Counted from the first letter of the stretch, positions 48,752 to 57,839 are shown. The stretch: DNA of 64,000 bases from Mesorhizobium terrae (GCF_008727715.1 NZ_CP044218.1:3613501-3677500), one strand, 5' to 3'. Notes: a model not told the origin generated them from the sequence alone. Numbers and translations: made by a program.

Positions 48752-49332
48752 CCTTGTTTTTCGTGCAGCTGTCGTTCGAAGCGTTTGTCGGGCACGAACC
48801 ACATGGCGGCGACACATACGTAAAGCGCGAGGCCGAGCCACTGGTTGACGAAGGCGAGCGCGACCGCCGCCAGATAGATGACCACCGAGAGCTTGCCCTT
48901 CAGGTCATTGCCCAGCCCGCGCGCGAAGGCGGTCTGTGGTCCGTGCAGCCGGCGAAGGGCGGTGACCAGCAGCCAGTAGGCTATGCCGCACAGCACCAGG
49001 TCGATGCCGTAGACGGCGACCGGGACCGGCGCGAAATGGTTCTCGCCCATGAAGGCGGTGGTTGCCGGCATCAGCGACAGCCAGAACAAAAGATGCAGGT
49101 TCGCCCATAAAACGCGGCCGTCCACCCGTTCCACCGTGTGGAACATGTTGTGCAGGTTGTTCCAGTAGATGCCGACATTGACGAAGGACAGCACGTAGGA
49201 CAGGAAGATCGGCCACTGCGGCACCAGCGCCGAGAAGGTTTCGCCTTCGGGCACTTTCAGTTCCAGCACCATGATGGTGATGATGATGGCGACGACGCCG
49301 TCGGTGAATGCTTCGACGCGGCCTTTGCCCAT
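48748..49332 (-). CDS. TMEM175/DUF1211 family membrane protein
   Basis: A 194-residue protein with about five to six helices. The first helix begins R-V-E-A-F-T-D-G-V-V-A-I-I-I-T, the signature of DUF1211/TMEM175 potassium channels (usually R-x-x-x-F-S-D; here T replaces S). Bacterial members conduct potassium as tetramers; whether this one does is inferred. It is monocistronic. Confidence 0.85.
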   Translation of the reverse strand: MGKGRVEAFTDGVVAIIITIMVLELKVPEGETFSALVPQWPIFLSYVLSFVNVGIYWNNLHNMFHTVERVDGRVLWANLHLLFWLSLMPATTAFMGENHFAPVPVAVYGIDLVLCGIAYWLLVTALRRLHGPQTAFARGLGNDLKGKLSVVIYLAAVALAFVNQWLGLALYVCVAAMWFVPDKRFERQLHEKQG

Positions 49333-49407
49333 GCTCTCTCCCGCTGCAGCCTATGGTAGAATCAGCTGCAAGCCATCATAGAGCGGCCAGGCTAGGCTAG
49401 GAAAGGT

Positions 49408-50742
49408 TCAGACGCCGCGACCATTGTCGGCGACGGTGGCCGCCTTGCCGCGCGAACTGCCGCCCACTACCACCAGCCGCTTGATCTTGCCCTGCTTGAA
49501 GGCGGCGAGGAAGCGCTTGTAGTCCTTGAAGGCAACGCAGCCATGCGACTGCGCGCGGCCGCCGCGCAGCAGATAGGAATGCGCGAGCAGGCCGGTGCGG
49601 CCATGCTTGGTCTTGCCGTCGGTGGGGGTGAGGCGGATCGCCTCGACGCCGTGGAACAAGGATTCCCGCATCGACAGATTGTAGGTGTCGGGCGGCGTCG
49701 GGCCGCGCATCTTCTGGTTCACGTAGCGGACATTGTCGGCCATTTCGCCAATGCCGGAATGCGCCTCCAGCCTGGAGCCATCGGGCATGGTGACGGTGGC
49801 GGAGGCGATGTCGTAGACGGCGGTACCGTTGCCGGCACGGGCGCTGGAGCCGGGCGAAGAGAACAGGTTGCGGAACGCTTGGCCAAGACCGCCGCTTTCC
49901 GCCGGATTGTCCGGTCGCGCATAGGCGAGCACCGGCTGCGACGGTTGGGTGATGCGCTTCGGCTTCGGGGCCGGTGGGGTCACGGGCTGAGGTGTCGCCT
50001 CGGCACGGCGCGGCTTTTCTTCCGCCTTCGGGCGCTCTTCGGCGCGAGGGCGATAGACCGGCAGCGGTCCGCTGTCCGGCACGGCGGCGAAAGCGGGCGC
50101 GTCGGTCTGGCCGGGATCGGCCAGCGCGATCTCCTGATCACCACTGTCGTCCTGCTGGTCGGGCAGCACCAGGCTCGCCACCAGAACATCGCGCACGGCG
50201 GCGTCGGGCGTCGGCGATGGCTCGGCGAAACCGAGCTCGACATTGGACGGGCCAGAGAGCGCGAGCGCAACGCGCGCGGCGCGTTCCGGCTCGGCGAGCT
50301 GCGGGCCGAAACGATCGGCGTCGGGCGTTGCGGAAATCGATGCGGTTGCGGCGAAGCGTTCACCGAGCGGGGCGTTCGCCACCAAAGCGGCAGCGGCTGC
50401 CGTCTTGGCCTTTTCCGCCATCGCCAGCTTCTCTGCCTCGGCCTGCCGTCGGAATTTCGCCCATTCGCGCGCGACAAGCGCTTGTTTGAGCTTGGACGCC
50501 GCTTCGCCACCGCGCGGATCGACCATGGCGGTGCTGGCACGCACGGGCATGAAATGCGCATTGGCGCGGATCGAAGTGGCGGCCGAATAGGCGCCCGCGA
50601 CGGTTGCCAGCGACCATAGCGCAAGGGCAACACCCGCGCCGGGGATGGCCACCCAGGCGACTAATTTGCCCGAGCGGGCGAGGATTTTTTTCAGACCGTT
50701 TGCGGAACCGCCGCCCCGGACTACTTCACGCGCGAACGCCAT
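49408..50742 (-). CDS. Membrane-anchored DUF2778 (Tlde1-like) YkuD-fold enzyme
   Basis: A 444-residue protein with one membrane helix (about residues 28-52), a long Ala/Pro-rich periplasmic linker (about 60-300) and a C-terminal DUF2778 domain (about 310-432). The catalytic motif is H-S-Y-L-L followed by S-H-G-C-V-A-F, with the cysteine near residue 401, as in L,D-transpeptidases. Salmonella Tlde1 of this family is a type VI effector acting on peptidoglycan; this anchored form with no effector genes around is more likely a wall-remodelling enzyme. The start at 50742 is chosen; the frame is open to 50913. Confidence 0.75.
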   Translation of the reverse strand: MAFAREVVRGGGSANGLKKILARSGKLVAWVAIPGAGVALALWSLATVAGAYSAATSIRANAHFMPVRASTAMVDPRGGEAASKLKQALVAREWAKFRRQAEAEKLAMAEKAKTAAAAALVANAPLGERFAATASISATPDADRFGPQLAEPERAARVALALSGPSNVELGFAEPSPTPDAAVRDVLVASLVLPDQQDDSGDQEIALADPGQTDAPAFAAVPDSGPLPVYRPRAEERPKAEEKPRRAEATPQPVTPPAPKPKRITQPSQPVLAYARPDNPAESGGLGQAFRNLFSSPGSSARAGNGTAVYDIASATVTMPDGSRLEAHSGIGEMADNVRYVNQKMRGPTPPDTYNLSMRESLFHGVEAIRLTPTDGKTKHGRTGLLAHSYLLRGGRAQSHGCVAFKDYKRFLAAFKQGKIKRLVVVGGSSRGKAATVADNGRGV

Positions 50743-51231
50743 GCCAACCGAACTTCTTTCAATCGGCGCTACACGTGGAAACCGCGCTACCCATTCGCCC
50801 GCCGGGAGGCCGGCGAAGCGGCGCGTTCCATTGCCGATCGTCTCAAAGGATGGACAAAGATGGTTAACCAATCCCTGTGATGCCCCTCTTTGGATTGGAG
50901 CCCGCCGCGACAAACCCTCCTAAAAAGGCAAGAAAGCGGCAAAAACGCCACATGGCAAGGATTTTTGTCCGATTCACCCAAAGAAAATGACGTTAGGGAA
51001 GGGCGTGGAAGCGGCCCGCGCAGGAGATGAAAAGCCAAGTGCATGGCGTTTCAAGCTTCGAATGCGGCGCGTTTCCGGGAGGCCGGGCGCAGACATCACC
51101 GACCCTCGGCGATGGCTTGGATCGTCGAGGCTTGGCGAAGTTCACCAAGCCTCTTCAGGCGCTTGCGGCAAGCGCTTCTGTCTGTTTGAGCTTGTTGGCC
51201 GGGTTAAAAATTGAACGCGTTCGGCGGTTTC
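50743..51231. other. Gene-free stretch between uvrD and the DUF2778 gene
   Basis: 489 bp, both flanking genes on the minus strand. It contains the promoter side of the DUF2778 gene, a GGTTAACC word near 50869 and two strong adjacent hairpins at 51127-51177, likely the uvrD transcript end. Short open frames here are unsupported. Confidence 0.5.
51127..51177 (-). terminator. Two adjacent hairpins downstream of uvrD
   Basis: Hairpin 1: perfect 9-bp arms 51127-51135 and 51145-51153. Hairpin 2: 7-bp perfect core 51159-51165 and 51169-51175, extendable by two pairs. On the minus strand they come 55-105 bp after the uvrD stop, without a long T-run, so they may end or protect the transcript. Confidence 0.45.
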
Positions 51232-53997
51232 TCACACCGCCGTCACGAACCCGTCCAGCACCTTCTTCTGGCCGGCGCGGTCGAAATCGATGGTCAGCTT
51301 GTTGCCGTCGATCGCGGAAATATTGCCGTTGCCGAACTTCTGGTGGAAGACGCGGTCGCCGACCTTGAAGGCCGATGGCTGGTCGGCGACGGACTTCGCC
51401 ACCAATTCACCCTCGATGGTGCGGCCCTTCACCGAAGTGCGGCCGGCGCCGTAGCCGGAATCGACCTCGCCATAGCCGATGCGCTCGACCTGGTGGCCGC
51501 TGCGCGTGCCCCAATTGCGGCTGGTCGCCTCGGTGCGGTTTTGTTGCGCGCGTGCCCAACCGGGCGTGGCATAGCTGTTGGAGAAGGCGCCGCCCTGGCC
51601 CCTTTCTTGTCCGGCTGCGCCGCCTTTCTGGTCGCCACGGCCGGCAAAACCGCCGGACGGCGAGCCGAGGCTGTCGAAGCGCGAGGCGCCGTAAGGGTTC
51701 TGGCGTCCGGCTGAAAAACCGCCGCGCCCGGAAGCGAAGGCACCGCCGCCATAAGGATTGCCGTAGCCGCCATAGTTCGAGCCACCGCCCTCCTGCACCT
51801 CGACATGGGCTTCCGGCAATTCGTCGAGGAAGCGCGACGGGATGGTCGATTGCCACAGCCCGTGAATGCGGCGGTTGGAGACGAACCACAGATGCAGGTT
51901 CTTCTTGGCGCGGGTGAGGCCGACATAGGCCAGCCGCCGTTCCTCTTCCAGGCCCGAGCGGCCGCCTTCGTCCAGCGCGCGCTGGTGGGGAAACAGGCCT
52001 TCCTCCCAGCCGGGCAGGAACACGGTCTCGAACTCCAGCCCCTTGGCCGAATGCAGGGTCATGATCGAGACGGCGTCGAGACCCTCATTCTGCTCGGCGT
52101 CCATCACCAGCGCGACATGTTCGAGGAAGGCGCGCAGCGATTCATACTCCTCCATGGAGCGGATCAGCTCCTTGAGGTTTTCGAGACGACCCGGCGCGTC
52201 GGCCGAACGGTCGTTCTTCCACATGTCGGTGTAGCCGCTCTCCTCGAGAATTGTCTCGGCGAGTTCGGTGTGCGGCGTGGTGTCGAGCAGGCTTTGCCAA
52301 CGGGCGAAGTTGGCGGCGACCTCGCGCAAGGCGGCGCGCGGCTTCGGCTTCAGTTCGTCGCTTTCGGCGAGCTTGCCGGCGGCCTCCAGCATCGGAACGC
52401 GCAGCGCGCGCGCCGTGTCGTGGATCTGGCGGATGGTGGCGTCGCCGAGGCCGCGCTTCGGCACGTTGACGATGCGCTCGAAGGCAAGGTCGTCGGCGCC
52501 CTGGGCGACGACGCGGAAGAAGGCCATGGCGTCGCGGATTTCCTGGCGCTCGTAGAAGCGCGGGCCGCCGATGACACGGTAGTTGAGGCCGATCTCGATG
52601 AAGCGATCCTCGAAGGAGCGCATCTGGAAGGAGGCGCGCACCAGGATGGCCATGTCGTTCAGCTTGTGGCGGTCTCGCTGATAGGCCTCGATGGTCTCGC
52701 CGACGGCGCGTGCTTCTTCGTCGGAATCCCAGGCGGCGTGCACATTGACCTTGGGGTCTTCCGGGTCGGGCCGGTCGGTGAACAGCGTCTTGCCGAGGCG
52801 GCCTTCATTGTGGGCGATGAGATGGGCGGCGGCACCCAGGATATGGGCGGTGGAGCGGTAGTTGCGCTCCAGGCGGATGACGGTGGCACCCGGAAAATCC
52901 TTCTCGAAGCGCAGGATGTTGTCCACCTCGGCGCCGCGCCAGCCATAGATCGACTGGTCGTCGTCGCCGACGCAGCAGATGTTGACGAGGTTTCTTTCCC
53001 TCTCCCCGTTCACGGGGAGAGGGTGGTCCGCAGGACCGGGTGAGGGGCGGGAGCTCGCCTCGGAGACGTTTGCGCCGCCCCTCATCTGCCTGCCGGCATC
53101 TTCTCCCCGTGAACGGGGAGAAGAGGGCTGTTTCGGTCGCTGCGCGAGCAGCCTGAGCCACATGTACTGAGCGGTGTTGGTGTCCTGGTATTCGTCGACG
53201 AGGATGTATTTGAACTTGCGGTGGTACTCGGCCAGCACGTCGTGATGCTGGCGGAAGATGCGGATCGGGTGCAGCAACAGGTCGCCGAAGTCGCAGGCGT
53301 TCAGCGTGGTCAGCCGGTCCTGATAGGCACGGTAGAGCTCGCGGCCACGGCCATTGGCAAAGGCGCGCGCATCGCCTTCCGGAATCTCGTCGGGGCCGAG
53401 ACCCTTGTTCTTCCAGCCGTCGATCATCTGCGCGAAGGTGCGCGGCGCCCAGCGCTTGTCGTCCAGCCCCTCGGCCTGGATCAGCTGCTTGATCAGACGG
53501 ATGACGTCGTCGGTGTCGAGGATGGTGAAGTCCGAGCGCAGGCCGGCAAGTTCGGCATGGCGGCGGAGCAGCTTGACGCCGATGGAGTGGAAGGTGCCCA
53601 GCCACGGCATGCCCTCGACCGCCTCGCCGACGAGGATGCCGACGCGCTGCTTCATCTCGCGCGCGGCCTTGTTGGTGAAGGTGACGGCTAGGATCTGCGA
53701 AGGGAAGGCGAGGCCCTGGCTGAGGATATGGGCGATGCGGGTGGTGAGCACGCGTGTCTTGCCGGTGCCGGCGCCGGCCAGCACCAGCACGGGACCTTCG
53801 GTGGTTTCCACCGCCTGGCGCTGCTCGGGGTTCAGCCCCTTCAGATAGTCGGGCGGGTTGTTGTGGCCCTGGCGGGCGGCCATGGCGCGGGCGGCGATGC
53901 CGGAGGGGCCTGACTGTGGTGCGGGTGCACGCGCGCTGTCGAAACGCGGAGCATCGTCCTCGTCGAAGAAGGGCATGTCGTGGGGGTCGCCGGCCAT
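51232..53997 (-). CDS. uvrD: UvrD/PcrA superfamily 1 helicase with in-frame palindromic insertion
   Basis: A 921-residue 3'-5' DNA helicase for excision and mismatch repair. Walker A (G-A-G-T-G-K-T) near residue 77, V-D-E-Y-Q-D-T-N near 272, G-D-D-D-Q-S-I-Y-G-W-R-G near 341 and later R-L-A-Y-V-G-L-T-R-A are classical motifs. Residues about 292-334, between motifs II and III, are encoded by a 126-bp palindromic repeat and absent from typical UvrD. A Gly/Tyr/Asn-rich linker (about 725-825) precedes a PcrA-type C-terminal domain. ATG 53997 follows CGGAGG by 5 bp. Confidence 0.93.
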   Translation of the reverse strand: MAGDPHDMPFFDEDDAPRFDSARAPAPQSGPSGIAARAMAARQGHNNPPDYLKGLNPEQRQAVETTEGPVLVLAGAGTGKTRVLTTRIAHILSQGLAFPSQILAVTFTNKAAREMKQRVGILVGEAVEGMPWLGTFHSIGVKLLRRHAELAGLRSDFTILDTDDVIRLIKQLIQAEGLDDKRWAPRTFAQMIDGWKNKGLGPDEIPEGDARAFANGRGRELYRAYQDRLTTLNACDFGDLLLHPIRIFRQHHDVLAEYHRKFKYILVDEYQDTNTAQYMWLRLLAQRPKQPSSPRSRGEDAGRQMRGGANVSEASSRPSPGPADHPLPVNGERERNLVNICCVGDDDQSIYGWRGAEVDNILRFEKDFPGATVIRLERNYRSTAHILGAAAHLIAHNEGRLGKTLFTDRPDPEDPKVNVHAAWDSDEEARAVGETIEAYQRDRHKLNDMAILVRASFQMRSFEDRFIEIGLNYRVIGGPRFYERQEIRDAMAFFRVVAQGADDLAFERIVNVPKRGLGDATIRQIHDTARALRVPMLEAAGKLAESDELKPKPRAALREVAANFARWQSLLDTTPHTELAETILEESGYTDMWKNDRSADAPGRLENLKELIRSMEEYESLRAFLEHVALVMDAEQNEGLDAVSIMTLHSAKGLEFETVFLPGWEEGLFPHQRALDEGGRSGLEEERRLAYVGLTRAKKNLHLWFVSNRRIHGLWQSTIPSRFLDELPEAHVEVQEGGGSNYGGYGNPYGGGAFASGRGGFSAGRQNPYGASRFDSLGSPSGGFAGRGDQKGGAAGQERGQGGAFSNSYATPGWARAQQNRTEATSRNWGTRSGHQVERIGYGEVDSGYGAGRTSVKGRTIEGELVAKSVADQPSAFKVGDRVFHQKFGNGNISAIDGNKLTIDFDRAGQKKVLDGFVTAV
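52998..53123. repeat. 126-bp palindromic repeat inside uvrD coding sequence
   Basis: Two strong dyads bound it: 12-bp arms around TC at 52998-53023 and 11-bp arms around GA at 53100-53123, both built on CTCCCCGT/ACGGGGAG. Inside, TGAGGGGCGG (53041-53050) pairs with CCGCCCCTCA (53075-53084), and GGTCC/GGACC forms a small hairpin near 53025. This is the layout of rhizobial intergenic palindromic elements. Its length is 42 codons exactly, keeping the frame. Confidence 0.8.
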
Positions 53998-54264
53998 TTC
54001 GCCTCCGAATGTAGTGATTCGGGCGAGAAAGGCCAGCAATGTTCACACACTGTTCCCTAATTTGGCGGGTTTGCGGGCCATTGACGCCACCAGCAGGATG
54101 CGGCTAGCGTCGATTACGGCTCGACGCAGCCGGCAGTCCGCGCCCCGAAATGGGTATGGCGAATGCGTCGCGACACTTCAGTCTGGTCCTTGTCCCTTGG
54201 GGCGAAGGCGCCGGCAATGCGGACCCCGGTGAAGCCTGAGCGCCCTGACGAGAAGGATCGCATT

Positions 54265-54831
54265 ATGCGCACATTCCTGGATGCCAAGGCGATGGCGAAA
54301 GCCATGCGCGAGACGCTTGCCGTCAAGAAAATCGACATTTCCCATTCCGAGGCGCTGGAGATCGTTGCCTGCCAGTTCGGCCTCGACAATTGGAACATCC
54401 TGTCCGCCCGGATCGAAGACAGAGCCGGGCAGGCGGGGGCACCGGCCGCCGATGCAGGCGATATCACCTTCGAACAGGCGGTTCCGATCGTGCGTATCTT
54501 CGACGTCGCCAAGGCGCACGAGTTCTATCTCGGCTTCCTCGGTTTCACGGTGGATTGGGAGCATCGCTACGGCGATAATTTCCCGCTCTACACGCAGGTA
54601 TCCCGGGCAGGCCTCAGGCTGCATCTGTCCGAACATTCGGGCGACGCCAGCCCGGGCGGCAACATGGTCGTCTATATGAGCGGCGTCGAGGCCTTCCAGC
54701 GCGAACTGGCGGCGAAGGACTACCGCTACATGAAGCCCGGGCTGGAAAAGGTCGACGACCGGCTGGAGGTCGAGGTCATCGACCCGTTCGGCAATCGCAT
54801 CCGTTTCATGCAGATCGTGACGGCCGGCTGA
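54265..54831 (+). CDS. Glyoxalase/bleomycin-resistance-fold protein
   Basis: A 188-residue protein: an N-terminal helical segment (residues 1-52, with I-S-H-S-E-A-L-E-I-V-A-C-Q-F-G and W-N-I-L-S) found in a subgroup of glyoxalase-superfamily proteins, and a VOC domain at about 70-186 (V-P-I-V-R-I-F-D-V-A-K-A-H-E-F-Y, ending V-I-D-P-F-G-N-R-I-R-F). Bleomycin-binding members share this fold; the substrate here is not known. ATG 54265 has GAAGGA 7-8 bp upstream; the frame from 54163 is unsupported. A terminator follows. Confidence 0.82.
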   Translation: MRTFLDAKAMAKAMRETLAVKKIDISHSEALEIVACQFGLDNWNILSARIEDRAGQAGAPAADAGDITFEQAVPIVRIFDVAKAHEFYLGFLGFTVDWEHRYGDNFPLYTQVSRAGLRLHLSEHSGDASPGGNMVVYMSGVEAFQRELAAKDYRYMKPGLEKVDDRLEVEVIDPFGNRIRFMQIVTAG

Positions 54832-54861
54832 CCGGCAGTACCGCTGCGGTTCAGAGCTGTG

Positions 54862-54900
54862 GCCGGAAGGCATGGCCTTCCGGCTTCTTGCGCCCTTTTT
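54862..54900 (+). terminator. Rho-independent terminator after the glyoxalase-fold gene
   Basis: A perfect 10-bp stem (54862-54871 with 54875-54884) with a 3-nt loop, followed by TTCTTGCGCCCTTTTT. It also faces the convergent minus-strand gene ending at 54904. Confidence 0.7.
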
Positions 54901-54903
54901 CTT

Positions 54904-55338
54904 CTAGAGGCCGAGCTGACTCTTGAGGCCCGGCACGGAATCCAGCACCTGGCTGGTCAATTGCGGACCGGCGGCGGTTTTCGCCTGCTGGATCAGCGTG
55001 GCGGCGGCCTGCTGGATCTGCGCCATGCTGAGGCCGGTCGATTCCAGCTGCGCGACGCCGTTGACCAGCGCGCCGGCCTTGCCACCGAGGATGCCGCCGA
55101 GCGCCGACTGCAGCGAACCGAGCAACCCGCCGCCACCGCTGGCGGGAGCCGCGCTCATCACGTCATATTGCTGGGCGAGCTGGTCGGCGCCCGGCAGCTT
55201 GGCGAACCACGGCTCGACCGTGGCGGCGTCGACTTCATGCTGGATGACCGACAGGATGGTGCCGACCACCTTTTCCGTCGTCGGCTGGTCTATGCTGGTT
55301 TTCTGCGCAATCGTATTCACAACGTCCTGGGCATTCAT
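54904..55338 (-). CDS. DUF2267/DUF937-like small protein
   Basis: A 144-residue soluble protein: a helical N-terminal half (I-A-Q-K-T-S-I-D-Q-P-T-T-E-K-V-V-G-T-I-L) like DUF2267/DUF2780-type proteins, a Gly-rich middle (S-G-G-G-G-L-L-G-S) and an amphipathic C-terminal half. ATG 55338 follows AAGGTGAG; the frame open to 55416 is a GC-rich extension. Function unknown. Confidence 0.65.
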   Translation of the reverse strand: MNAQDVVNTIAQKTSIDQPTTEKVVGTILSVIQHEVDAATVEPWFAKLPGADQLAQQYDVMSAAPASGGGGLLGSLQSALGGILGGKAGALVNGVAQLESTGLSMAQIQQAAATLIQQAKTAAGPQLTSQVLDSVPGLKSQLGL

Positions 55339-55486
55339 GGGGCTCACCTTTCGCCATATCCGTGCCCGTTGCGCGGGCTCCGGCAAAGCATGGAATGGTC
55401 GCTCGGACGAGGCCATTCACTTCGTCGTGATTCGACGCTCTGGACGGGCTCCTTATTCTGGCCGGCGTTGACCGCGGGAGTATGAC

Positions 55487-56356
55487 ATGACCAGGCCGGC
55501 CATCACCCAGGCGATGATCGACGCCTATGACGAATACACGCATCTGACGCTCGACCGTCGCGGCTTCATGGACAAGCTGACCCGCTTGGCCGGCTCCGGC
55601 GCCGCGGCTGCCGTCATCGCGCCGCTGCTGTCGGCCAATGCCGCGGCGGCATCCATCGTCGCGGCCGACGATCCGCGCGTGAAAGCGCAGGATATTACCT
55701 ATCCCGGCAGCAATGGCGCCGTGAAAGCCTATCTGGTGCGGCCTGCGAAACAGGACGGCAAGGCAGGCACGGTTGTCGTCGTGCACGAGAACCGGGGCCT
55801 GAACGAGCATATCCGGGACATCGCGCGTCGCGTCGCTCTGGAAGGTTTCGTCGCGCTGGCGCCGGACCTTCTGTCGTCGCTCGGCGGTACGCCGGACGAC
55901 GAGGACAAGGCGCGCGAGATGATCTCGCAGCTTGATGCCGACCGCACGGTTACCGACGCGGCGGCGTCTATCGCTTTCTTGAAGGCCGACGCCAATGGCA
56001 AAGTCGGTGCGATCGGCTTTTGCTGGGGCGGCGGCATGGTCAACCAGATGGCGGTCCACGCGCCGGACCTTGCGGCCGCCGTCGCTTATTACGGCATGCA
56101 GCCGAAGGCCGAGGACGTGCCCAAGATCAAGGCGTCGCTGCTGTTGCATTATGCCGGCCTGGACGAACGCATCGACGCCGGCATCGACGCCTTCCGCGCG
56201 GCGCTCGACGCCAACAAGAAGGATTACAAGATTTTCGTCTATGACGGCGTCAACCACGCCTTCAACAACGATACGTCGGCGGCGCGCTATGACAAGAAGG
56301 CGGCGGATCTCGCTTGGGAGCGCACCACCACCTTCCTGAAGCAAAAACTCGCCTGA
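55487..56356 (+). CDS. Tat-exported dienelactone hydrolase family protein (YghX-like)
   Basis: A 289-residue alpha/beta hydrolase. The N-terminus has a Tat-type motif D-R-R-G-F-M-D near residue 23 and a hydrophobic stretch ending A-N-A-A-A-A (about 35-55), so it is probably exported folded. The nucleophile is C179 in G-F-C-W-G-G-G; H-E-N-R-G-L-N near 100 and the final N-H-A-F are typical of dienelactone hydrolases. The natural substrate is unknown. The next gene is convergent, 13 bp away. Confidence 0.85.
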   Translation: MTRPAITQAMIDAYDEYTHLTLDRRGFMDKLTRLAGSGAAAAVIAPLLSANAAAASIVAADDPRVKAQDITYPGSNGAVKAYLVRPAKQDGKAGTVVVVHENRGLNEHIRDIARRVALEGFVALAPDLLSSLGGTPDDEDKAREMISQLDADRTVTDAAASIAFLKADANGKVGAIGFCWGGGMVNQMAVHAPDLAAAVAYYGMQPKAEDVPKIKASLLLHYAGLDERIDAGIDAFRAALDANKKDYKIFVYDGVNHAFNNDTSAARYDKKAADLAWERTTTFLKQKLA

Positions 56357-56369
56357 ACGTCGAGGGGGC

Positions 56370-57251
56370 TCAGTTGCGCGCCGGCGCCGGCTTGTGCATG
56401 GCAACGCCGGCCACCACCAGCGCGACGCCAGCGAGGTCCTTCATCTCGGGTATCTGGCGCAACACGATAGCACCGATCAGTGTCGCCACGGCCGGCAGCA
56501 GCGCCAGCATCAGCGCAAAGGTGGCGCGCGGCAGGCGAGCCATGGCGAACTGATCGCAGATGTAAGGAATAACCGAGGAACAGATGCCGACGCCGGCGGC
56601 CGCCATCAAAAGCATGGGCGAGGAAAAGGCGGGCAGGGCTTGTCCGAAGCCGACCGGCAGCACGACGACAAAGGCGACCGCCATTGCGGCGCCGAGGCCG
56701 GTCAGGCCGCCTGTTTCGGCGCGCGAAACGCGATGGCCGAGCACGATGTAGGCAACGAACAGGCCGCCATTCAGGAAAGCGAAACCCAGGCCGACGGGAT
56801 CGCTTGCCCAGCGGATGTCGATGAGCATGAGGACGCCAGCGACAGCGACGACCAGCGCCGCGACATTGCGGGCGCTGCGCAGGCCGACCAGTGCCACGCC
56901 GATGGTGCCGACGAATTCGATCGCCGCCACCAGCGAGATCGGCAGGCGGTCGAGCGCCAGGTAAAAGGAGCAATTCATGATCGCGAGGCAGACGCCGAAG
57001 GCAACCAACAACCGCCTGGTGGCCGCATCGGTATGCGCGAAGGTGCGCCATGGCCGCGTCAACGGCAGGAAGATGAGCGCCGCGACACCGATGCGCAACC
57101 AGGCCATGCCAAGCACGCCGATCTGCGCGAAAAGCAGCACCGCGAAAGCCGGACCAAGGTAATGGAAGACGGCGCTGACGAGGAACCAGGCCGGTGCGGG
57201 GATGCTGGTCACCAGCCGGCTGGTAGCAAGGGGTTGCGCTTGATCGCTCAT
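56370..57251 (-). CDS. EamA/DMT-family exporter (RhtA-like)
   Basis: A 293-residue transporter with ten membrane helices in two EamA repeats (about 15-140 and 155-285). Y-L-A-L-D-R-L-P-I-S-L-V-A-A-I-E-F-V-G near residue 95 is characteristic of RhtA-type threonine/homoserine exporters. It is divergent from an Lrp-type regulator, the common arrangement for amino-acid exporters, so it probably exports an amino acid sensed by that regulator. Confidence 0.85.
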   Translation of the reverse strand: MSDQAQPLATSRLVTSIPAPAWFLVSAVFHYLGPAFAVLLFAQIGVLGMAWLRIGVAALIFLPLTRPWRTFAHTDAATRRLLVAFGVCLAIMNCSFYLALDRLPISLVAAIEFVGTIGVALVGLRSARNVAALVVAVAGVLMLIDIRWASDPVGLGFAFLNGGLFVAYIVLGHRVSRAETGGLTGLGAAMAVAFVVVLPVGFGQALPAFSSPMLLMAAAGVGICSSVIPYICDQFAMARLPRATFALMLALLPAVATLIGAIVLRQIPEMKDLAGVALVVAGVAMHKPAPARN

Positions 57252-57267
57252 GGCATCATCATCGCAG

Positions 57268-57283
57268 GGAAAACAGCTTTTCC
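57268..57283. promoter_or_regulatory. Inverted repeat GGAAAA-N4-TTTTCC, candidate Lrp operator
   Basis: Two perfect 6-bp arms around CAGC in the 93-bp gap between the divergent EamA and Lrp genes. AT-rich dyads like this are typical Lrp/AsnC targets. It is the only clear symmetry in the gap. Confidence 0.35.
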
Positions 57284-57344
57284 ATATGAGCGGATGGTGC
57301 CCTGGAAACTCGATATGCCTTGAAAACGGAGATGGTTTTGACCG

Positions 57345-57839
57345 ATGAGACTCGGAAACGAAAATGCCGACATCGATGCGATCGACGTGAAGCTGCTGCG
57401 GCTTCTGGAAAAGGACGCGCGGACCAGCATCGCGGAGCTTGCGCGTTCGGTGGGGCTGTCGGCGCCGAGCGTGGCCGAGCGGATCAGGCGGTTGCAGGAA
57501 AGCGGCGTGATCGAGGCCTACACGGTGCGCATCAGTTCGACCGCGCTTGGCCTGCCGCTTTCGGCATGGCTGCGTATCAGGCCCGTGCCCGGCCAGCTTG
57601 CTACCGTCGCCGAAATCATCCGCGGCCTGCCGGAGATCGCCTTATGCGATCGCGTCACCGGCGAGGATTGTTTCATCGCGCTTGCCCATGTCGGTTCGGT
57701 CGCCGAGCTGGAGCGGTTGATCGACCGCATCATTCCCTATGCGATGACCAACACGGCGATCATCCAGTCTTCGCCGGTTACCGCGCGTTCGCCATTGAAG
57801 GCGGCGCTGCGCGCGCTTGGGCATGATGCGGAGAGATGA
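57345..57839 (+). CDS. Lrp/AsnC-family transcriptional regulator
   Basis: A 164-residue regulator with an N-terminal helix-turn-helix (about 8-68: I-D-A-I-D-V-K-L-L-R-L-L-E-K-D-A-R) and a C-terminal AsnC/RAM ligand domain (about 75-150). It probably senses an amino acid and controls the divergent EamA exporter. ATG 57345 gives the canonical N-terminus; the open frame at 57320 is in another frame. Confidence 0.9.
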   Translation: MRLGNENADIDAIDVKLLRLLEKDARTSIAELARSVGLSAPSVAERIRRLQESGVIEAYTVRISSTALGLPLSAWLRIRPVPGQLATVAEIIRGLPEIALCDRVTGEDCFIALAHVGSVAELERLIDRIIPYAMTNTAIIQSSPVTARSPLKAALRALGHDAER

